Source: Sipunculus nudus (taxonomy: Eukaryota > Annelida > Sipuncula > Golfingiida > Sipunculidae). Taken from it: a DNA stretch of 64,000 nt. A program made the translations under genes and the position numbers. How positions within the stretch are numbered: position 1 is the first letter of the stretch; every line of letters starts with the position of its first letter. Location of the stretch: contig CM049309.1 of the NCBI GenBank assembly GCA_026874595.1, positions 73,454,426 to 73,518,425 of the forward strand. The letters are read 5' to 3'. The notes under the pieces were generated by a model. It was not told the DNA's origin and did not search any database. It was given only the letters and a program-made list of their open reading frames with translations. Positions 57,024 to 64,000 of this stretch are shown one piece after another.

Positions 57024-59303
57024 GCATTACTAAATGTGTTGAAAAGTGGCGGTGGTTATTCATGTCAAGTTGCATCATCACGTTTCTGAAATTTCAGTGC
57101 GATTGGTCCACACTGTACAGAGTTAACATGTATTTAATCTTATTTTCCTACTGGTAGAGGGTGTAGTGAATGTGTCATTGTACGGTAATGCTAAAAACAC
57201 ACTCCACATAAAGAGTGAAAAAGCAAGGAAAAAATATAGTTTGTAGAGATTGTAGAAGATATTTTTCTCACAAAAACCCACTTTGATGGTGATATTATTT
57301 TGATAGGCCTCTTTGAGTGGGATTGCGTATTGTGTAGTCGTTCTCAGATGCCTATGCCTTTTTGATTTCTCTCGTATAGCGTTTCCTAGCATATTCTGGT
57401 GGCTTTCCTTCTTACAAGTGCATACTAATACACTGTACACAAACTTTTTTGCTGTATTGGACTCAATTAAATCTTGTATTCATCCACTTTTGTCTCCGCT
57501 TTCTTCTGTCTTCTTTTTTGACCAGCTTAATGCTTGTCCCCACCTGTCTTATTGCATGATCCCACCATTGTTCTCCTCTTGTTCCTCACAAAATCTGCTG
57601 GAACCCCCAGCAGTGGTCTTATCTTTCACTCTGTGTTTGCAAGTAAACCACCTTCAATCAAGACTGGCACCCAGCTCTTATTATAGCTCAGATGCTCTCA
57701 GCCTATCTTTACCGACTTACAACTGCCACCAATAATAATGAATAATAAAACGGCTAGTGAATTCAAGTTGATATCATTGGCTGAGAGTACAAGGGCCATT
57801 GAGTGCAGGGTACAAGTCTATTTTCCACCTGGACAGTTTACCACAGTGACAGTTCAGGGGGAGACTATCACATATCATGTCTGGCAGATTTTTTCCCCGA
57901 TTAGTGTGTCAAATTAACCAGCTGTTACAGTTTGGTCAGCAAAGTAAGGAAGTGCCTGTGGCCAGAATTAGTTATGCAAAGAGTTGGTGTCGTAATGAAT
58001 AAAACCCCACAGCGGTAGTTCCTCCTCTCCAAGGATGAAACCGGTCACCGACGGAGAGGCAGAACTGCTGGATTCACTGAAGTTTATGGGTTATTTTTAT
58101 TAACAATTAATGTTGCATAGTTTGTGCATATTTTAAATATTAATAATGACTAGGGGTGACTTTACCAGTGTGCCATACCTGATTTTATTTGGGATGAAAA
58201 TTGTAAACTGGTTTTACAAAATTTTAATCTTGCATATTAGCATAAAGCAAGTCTTTGTCAACAACAGGTCAGGACGCAAACCCCATTTAGACCACGCTGT
58301 GAATGTTTCAATTTTGTATTTAACAAAAGTAAACGGATTTCAATTTTTGAAAATAAAGAATATGTTATAAGTGTACATATAGTCTGGGTCTGTTTCCGAT
58401 TTTCACATTTACAGCTGCGTTTTAGCAGTTATGAATGGCCACTTCATCAATAGAAAGATGGAAAATCAACCAGGTACAAGATCATATAGGCACAGTATTA
58501 TCATTATTATTCCAGGATAGACACCTGCACATCCCTGGCTCGACTGGTATCCTGCGTTGTTAAATAATTGACCGGTAGCAATGTTATTGCGCAGGGTACA
58601 AGTCTAAATCTATTTCTTCTTTCCTCGTAGTTGAGAGGGTTCCAGGTACACAGATCTAATATTTCACTACTCTCTCGAGCACCCTGTACAGAACTCGCTT
58701 GACTCACACTGTAGCATCTAGACGAGTCTAATTCATCCCGCATCTCTGCCTAATTCAGCGTCTTCTTTCCGTCTTCAGGTCCGTTTTCCTGCACTTCATT
58801 TTCACAAGCAAGAAAGGTTGATTTCTCTAGCACAGGCGCTCTAATTGCTTTAAGTATAATTTCGATTTTATTCTTTAATTTTTTGGTTTATATGTTGTCA
58901 CGATTACCATTCCGGGGTTGATGTGGTGCTTTTTCATACGATATGCTCTAATTAAGGCATGTCTTGTGTAAAGCACTTAAAACAAGGTTGTAGTAATAGT
59001 TCTTGCGAATTAGCCCTGAAAAGTCACAGTTAAACGAAATTCATGGTAAAACAATCAGCGCGCCTGTGTCTATTCCTTTGAGAATCAACGGTAAAACAGA
59101 AAGACAATGCTGTTAAAAACGGGGATATTTTGTTTATAAAAATAAGTTCAGTGCTCTGACAGTAACCGAGAGATGCATTCAGCCAAGCACTCGTGATGTA
59201 AGACTGATACCATGAAAAGATTAAAATTCACTGGAAATTTGGATGGGGCATTGGTGCGCACCTTTACCACAAGAAAAAATGCGACCAGACGTGTTCCTTC
59301 CCC

Positions 59304-59660
59304 TTAAATCTCCTACCTAGAAGTCTCCAGACTCTGTCGACGCAGACATGCTTAAAGGTAGAACCTTATTTGCCTCGATTTCAATGGAAGATTCAAATTT
59401 GTGTAGTTATTGGGCCAATGCGCTACTTGCATCAGCAACCCCCCCCCCCCCCCAAAAAAAAAAAAAATTATTTGAGATACAAATTTGTGTAGTTATTTAA
59501 ATCTCTTACCTAGATGTCTCCAGACTCTTTCAAGTAAGCAGACATGCTTGATGACCGCACCTTATTTGCCTCGATTTCATTGGAAGATAGATTTGTGTAG
59601 TTGTAAGGGACCATGCCCAAAGTACACAATTTCATTGAAAGATACAAATTTGTGTAGTTA
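59304..59660. repeat. Tandem duplication, about 193-bp unit
   Basis: TTAAATCTC.TACCTAGA.GTCTCCAGACTC occurs at 59304 and again at 59497. Each copy is followed by CAGACATGCTT, then ACCTTATTTGCCTCGATTTC and AAATTTGTGTAGTTA-like text; a third partial copy of the last part is near 59622-59660. A 15-nt C run followed by an A run (59439-59466) lies between copies. Confidence 0.75.
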
Positions 59661-60614
59661 ACAACGGTACTTAGAACGTTTCCTTACTATCATTCCTTTA
59701 AAATAACATGGCAGATTTACATTGCCCATTGACAATAGAGTATCCTGTTCAACAACGTAATGGGTAAATTTTCCTGGGCTTATTTCATGTTGTTATCCAT
59801 AGTCCGCCCTACTATATATAAACATTTTAAATCCATATTCATACAGTATATAACGAGAAAATTGTTCAGAAATTTGAAACGAGTTATTGTTGCTTATTAT
59901 GTTAAAGTTAAGAGGAGGCGTTCTTAATCATGATAATCATTTGTAAAGTTTGAGACCTTAGTTACATGCCGTTCAGAACCATGAAAATGTTGAAATTTTA
60001 CTGACCTCCCACTCTAACGGATCCACAGCAGTGTATTTGATCAGGCCTGTCATGACTATCATTCCTAAGTGAACCCCTTTTATATACTGGTGATGTCACG
60101 GACATCTTAGAGCATGCCCGACTTCTATTAGAGACAAAATCTTTTGCTGGCTTTTTATACTGTTTTGAACCCTTTTTGGTTAAGTTTCTTTAATAGTACC
60201 AAACATCTCCGTTAGGTGTCAGCACAAGCTTGTCAGACTGAAAAGGCCGACGTACAACATGTCTTTGATCCAGATCCTTTCCAAATTTTTCAACTTTTTC
60301 CTTGCTCAAAGCCCATTTCTCCGCAAAGTTTTATTGAAATCATATGTATACAGATTGAAATCATGGTAATGTCAGTTTGTGTGCGGCACTTCTAACACAC
60401 ATCAGTAATTTTGATTCCATGATCTCACATTCCCTTTTGGGTTTACATGGTCATAATAAGCTATTCAATGAAGAATTGAATATACTATTTCATGGTTTGA
60501 AAGAGAAGGTGTGTTGTATGACCATTTATTGAATCATAAAATAAACCCAGAATCATATAATCATCACACCCGTGACAGATGACGGGCTAACAACAGTTTG
60601 TGAAAGTGTTCCAA

Positions 60615-60637
60615 CCCCCCCCCCCCCCCCCCCCCCC
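60615..60637 (+). repeat. Poly(C) tract, 23 nt
   Basis: Uninterrupted run of C downstream of the gene, equivalent to a G run on the minus strand. Confidence 0.85.
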
Positions 60638-60986
60638 GAGTTAGTTATAACCCATGAACAATGCAATTATTTGCACCCCTCCTCCCCTCCCTCATATCAG
60701 TGTATACAACCCCATATTATTTCCTCACATCTCCACCCCGCTCGGTTAAGTTGAAATGATGTAGAATATAAAACTACACAGCACTAGTTGATCGCAGGCC
60801 TCAACCAACGTCGACATTTTTACAATTCATATTTAATTTGATATCTTACTAAAAGAATAAATAAGTATAACGATTTGCTGGCAGTCCCAACGTAATTACC
60901 AAATTCGGCCACCTTTTGTCATCAGCAGTGCTAGACGGATTACAGAATTTAAAAAGACAAAAACCTGAACAAGCGCATTCTGTATC

Positions 60987-61190
60987 CATTCCAGATCCCA
61001 ATTTTCCAGTAAAAATTGTGATATATCCATTCTGAATCCGAATCTTTGAGAAAAAGTAATCCATCCATTTCGGATCCGAATCTTCGGAAAAAAAGTCATA
61101 CCTCCATTCCGGATCCGAATTTTGAAAAAAAAAGAAGAAAAGTTTAACCATCCATTCCTGATCTTCCTGAAAAAAGTAATAATACCCACT
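60987..61190. repeat. Imperfect tandem repeat, about 38-48-bp unit, 5 copies
   Basis: Each copy starts TCCATTCC or a variant, continues GATCCGAAT or a variant, and ends in an A-rich stretch with GTAAT or similar. Copies begin near 60987, 61028, 61066, 61105 and 61153. The array creates a misleading minus-strand open frame with repeated aromatic and charged residues. Confidence 0.7.
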
Positions 61191-61611
61191 TCCGTACTTC
61201 CATGTTAATAATGAAGGAACCAGTATGATTGTTTTGATCTCCATAAAGAAGTTTTGATTATGTATACAGACGAACACACAGACAGACGAACCGGGACAAT
61301 CAAATATATATTCGCCGTTTCTGTCTTTCAAGGATCTTTTTTCGCGATCATGGTGCATGAGCACTAATATCTCAGTAATACTGTGACTCATTGGTGTTCA
61401 CGTCTACCTTGGATCCCTTCAAAATAAAGAAAATGTTTCACTAATATTACAAAAAAAAATTCATTCACAAGATATCGTATAGAGAGGATTAAATTTTGTA
61501 AGGTCCATCTTCATAATACCTAGAACTGGCGCACATATCTGTATCCTTCCTGCCGCCTGACAAATGATTCAATAAGATAAATAAAAGAAAAGGAAAACAA
61601 TTCGTTGGTTT

Positions 61612-61675
61612 TGGCGTGGCCTAACCTGATGGGTTTTACTCCGTTGCAGTGGGTCCTCGGTTCGAAGCCCGTCAG
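61612..61675 (+). repeat. Possible tRNA-derived SINE fragment
   Basis: GGTTCGAAGCC at 61659-61669 fits the RNA polymerase III B box. A loosely A-box-like GTGGCCTAACC lies about 40 nt upstream. No tail, target-site duplication or foldable tRNA was recognised, so this is weak. Confidence 0.25.
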
Positions 61676-61964
61676 TGTATATTAACGGTTCATCCATGTC
61701 TCCTGGGATATCCGTTGCCTCATGCCTATAAATATTTGTATATTAAATCTAGAAAGCTTACAAGTGACATATTATTCATATCGTGCACGTAGTTACCTTC
61801 ATCAACTATGTTAAATTCAACTAACAATACTACAAAAAGTCCACAGACCTAACCTTTGAAAAAAAAAACCCACCCCAACTACATTTGTTTTGGTAATTAG
61901 TTTGTCCCACGCTTGTTTACATACTTTCATCAGCATATAACGCACAAGCAAGGTTTTATCATTA

Positions 61965-62250
61965 TCATTTACTAGCGGTATACGCATCAATTTGTCATGC
62001 GACCTGTGACATCCGGGTTTTTTAGTGTACGCAAAATGGCAACCCCCATGGCCGGTTTTCAGAAGCCGGGAGAAGTAAATATGTCATGGTTCGTTGTGGG
62101 CGCGGGATTCGACACGAAAGTATTACGAAGACAACGTCAAGTCGAGAATCTATCTGAAGAGAAGGTTTGGTGATAAGGGGACATGTATTAGCAAAGTATA
62201 GGGCGGAGTAACGCTCTTTACCACGCCCAAATCTTCAAATCATTGTAGGA
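61965..62250 (+). repeat. Left arm of a long diverged inverted repeat
   Basis: This arm is homologous to the reverse complement of 63640-63930. Shared blocks in order are ACTAGCGGTATAC, CCTGTGACA, AAAATGGCAACCCCC (62033-62047), CGACACGAAAG, GAGAA-CTATCTG, GTGTATT/ATGTATT, AACGCTCTT (62210-62218), CCACGCCCAAATC (62221-62233) and GTAGGA. Spacing between blocks is nearly the same in both arms. A short frame from ATG 62036 to a possible donor at 62164 looks like a first exon, but the other arm breaks that frame at once, so it is probably repeat sequence. Confidence 0.8.
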
Positions 62251-63204
62251 CTAAAAATATGAAATATCGCCCGTTTTCCTGCGTTAATGAGACACTCATC
62301 AGAGTTGGCTCTGGTTATTCCATCTTTTTTTAATTTGGTCTACATGCCCCGGACGAATTTCCTGTCACGCGACGGTGGTCTGCTCGGTAATGGCAACACT
62401 AATTAACTTAGCGTGCTTGTCGCTGTCCGCCGAAAATTACCTCTCATATATATAATATACGTAATGTACTTGTACTGGAGACGTTTCAATGGGTCTGTCC
62501 AGACAAGCGACCAGTGTCGGTTGTTACTACGGTTATCAACACGCTGCGTACAGCACGACCTTATGTGTTGATATAGATGGGGAAAAAAAACATTAATAAC
62601 TGGTATATTTAGAAGACATAATTTGTAAACCTTAAAACTGTCTCTCGTTCTTTACATAGCGAACTACCTGTACAGTCTTGTGTTGTGACGGAACCTAGTA
62701 TAAACAGATCACGTATGCGTGATGAACACAAATTCTGTAAAGGAGATAAAAAAAAATCAGATTCTGTAACACTAGACAGCGTGAAATGTCTAGGGGAATG
62801 AATAAAGAAGTCAGTGGTTTTTTGTTAACAAATAACCATAATTTATTCTTAAAACAACCCTAACATTACCATACACTAAATCAATACAATTATACAGTAA
62901 AACAGCGGTATAACAGCAAATCAATACAATCACATAGAAAAATAATGTACACAGTACCTGATACTAACACCGTCACAACGATACGTTCTTTAAATGTATA
63001 CTCTCGGAGAATGACAGTCCAGTGTAAAGCTCTTGTAACAATCCAGAAAATTAACTGAAGTCCAAATGCATAAAATCCAGGAGAAAGTCTTAGAAAATCT
63101 ATAATTGCTGCATTCGTCGGTTAAGGTCCTAGAAGCTGACACACGCTTCTGCGTCCGCTGGAATCTGTTCTGCTGCTCTCTGCCTGGCTCTAAAACACAG
63201 CCCC

Positions 63205-63212
63205 TTTATATA
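63205..63212 (-). promoter_or_regulatory. TATA box within the LTR-like block
   Basis: On the minus strand this reads TATATAAA followed by GGGGC. Heat-shock-like pentamers lie about 30-100 bp upstream. It implies possible transcription towards lower coordinates starting near 63175-63180. Confidence 0.5.
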
Positions 63213-63287
63213 CCTTCACACCCCAAGCCGAGGATTTTCCACTTCTCGAACAGTCTATAAGATCTTGCACATCACAGTAAACACGCG

Positions 63288-63307
63288 TTTCTGGAATTCT
63301 CTAGAAA
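63288..63307 (-). promoter_or_regulatory. Heat-shock-element-like array
   Basis: Four contiguous 5-bp units alternate: TTC, GAA, an imperfect TTC (CTC) and GAA. This matches the HSF-binding pattern with one mismatch. The position, about 75-100 bp upstream of a TATA box, is typical of heat-inducible promoters and of stress-responsive retroelements. Confidence 0.5.
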
Positions 63308-63639
63308 AACAGCGCTGTGTATCTCTACATACCAGGCTCATCACGTGAGCTCTGCCAGGCGTGAAAACCCAAGGCTTACATGACAACGAGAGTTCAACCA
63401 GTACGGATTAAACATAGAATGTAACAAACGGCCCGGCGAGGGCGCCACAACACGAGTTACGCCCGTGTCACACAATAAAAAGAGCACCTGTAACAATGTA
63501 TGTAGAACTGGAGAAACATTACAATATTCTAAAAGGGAATTTGATATGCCTGATTTAGAGGGTATTTTCTTGTACTTAAGTTTTGACAAACAGAGAGACA
63601 GACAGACAAACAATGAGACAAAAGGAGACAGCATGGCAT

Positions 63640-63930
63640 CCTACTATAATTGAAGGATTTGGGCGTGGTCCAAAAGAGCGTTATTCCTATCTAAACTTAT
63701 CCAATACACGTCCCTTTGAAGCCAAACTCCCTCCGCAGATAGGTTCTCCCCTGGACACTGTGATCGGAGAGCTTTCGTGTCGCATACCAGCGTACTTATT
63801 GAACATGGACGGGTTTATTTCTCCCAGTCTCTCATGACCAACCTATTGGGGGTTGCCATTTTGTGTTCAGACGAAAACCAATGTGTCACAGGAGGAATGT
63901 CGATATTATGGGTATACCGCTAGTTTTATA
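63640..63930 (-). repeat. Right arm of the long diverged inverted repeat
   Basis: The reverse complement matches the 61965-62250 arm through the same ordered blocks. These include a 15-bp identity (63848-63862) and a 13-bp identity (63656-63668). The plus-strand open frame at 63583-63837 is antisense to this arm and is not credible as a gene. The arms are separated by about 1.4 kb. Confidence 0.8.
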
Positions 63931-64000
63931 AATTGTATATATCTTTATATACTCATCGAAATATCATGACCGTTCTTTATAACACTCCTTGCTGACTAGA

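Larger units (their letters stand above)
57024..61964. other. Downstream region without a recognised gene
   Basis: AT-rich sequence with several AATAAA strings, a roughly 193-bp tandem duplication (59304-59660), C runs at 59439 and 60615, and a short tandem repeat array at 60987-61190. The open frames at 57313-57735 (plus) and 60849-61391 (minus) lack family features or splice logic. I see no gene. Confidence 0.5.
62765..63474 (-). mobile_element. Solo-LTR-like or promoter-like block, minus orientation
   Basis: Read on the minus strand, the block starts TGTGTGAC and ends GTGTTACA, the TG...CA form of a long terminal repeat. It holds in order a heat-shock-element-like array at 63288-63307 (TTC/GAA/CTC/GAA pentamers), a second small one at 63243-63250, a TATATAAA box at 63205-63212 and AATAAA at 62842-62847. 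No clean target-site duplication, primer-binding site or polypurine tract was found, so a solo LTR is inference. A promoter for a minus-strand transcript is the alternative. It lies in the loop of the inverted repeat. Confidence 0.45.

Noticed and set aside
57313-57735. 140-codon plus-strand open frame
   Set aside because: Composition is that of translated AT- and CT-rich sequence, with no family resemblance and no splice logic.
60849-61391. 180-codon minus-strand open frame
   Set aside because: It is driven by the tandem repeat array and by A runs that translate as polyphenylalanine. No domain, no splice sites and no related copy were recognised.
62036-62164. Possible first exon of another gene (ATG in good context, 43 codons, possible donor)
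   Set aside because: The same sequence occurs as a diverged inverted copy at 63640-63930 in which the frame stops early. It is better explained as part of a repeat, though a real gene start is not fully excluded.
63583-63837. 84-codon plus-strand open frame near the window end
   Set aside because: It lies antisense to the right arm of the inverted repeat and has no recognisable product.

Overview
The window is eukaryotic, intron-rich and AT-rich, and it is dominated by one plus-strand gene. That gene is an ortholog of the polypyrimidine tract-binding proteins (PTBP1/PTBP2/PTBP3 of vertebrates, hephaestus of flies). I read 18 core coding segments, a probable 57-nt cassette exon and a duplicated terminal exon between 18833 and 54549. 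They join in phase into a four-RRM splicing regulator of about 561 to 605 residues, depending on which exons are used. Long introns, many DNA-transposon-like repeats and a single PTBP-type gene suggest an invertebrate, plausibly a mollusc or other lophotrochozoan. The species assignment is inference.

Layout. Positions 1-18758 lie upstream of the first recognised coding exon. I find no gene there, but there is a 1.6-kb DNA-transposon-like element at 5138-6773 with matching inverted ends and a target-site duplication. The N-terminal exon (18833-18877) and a second exon (21220-21315) are followed by an 8.7-kb intron. RRM1 is encoded at 29996-34071, RRM2 at 37038-39659, and the RRM2-RRM3 linker at 39485-47600. 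The linker comes from several phase-1, frame-neutral exons that look alternatively spliced. RRM3 is encoded at 47443-50807 and RRM4 at 51308-54549. The 3' untranslated region probably runs to a poly(A) signal near 54935 or 57018. From about 57 kb to the end there is no convincing gene, only repeats. These include an inverted-repeat pair (61965-62250 and 63640-63930) that brackets a solo-LTR-like block with TATA and heat-shock-like motifs.

How it fits together. The protein binds CU-rich RNA and represses exons, and the gene carries several signs of self-regulation. A 34-nt exon (48632-48665) has the length, phase and position of human PTBP1 exon 11. It sits behind a 159-nt AG-free zone holding CU-rich motifs, and skipping it would give a stop codon at the very end of the next exon. 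A 57-nt cassette exon overlaps a CU tract at its own donor. Two tandem homologous terminal exons end RRM4 in two different ways and are separated by another CU-rich tract.
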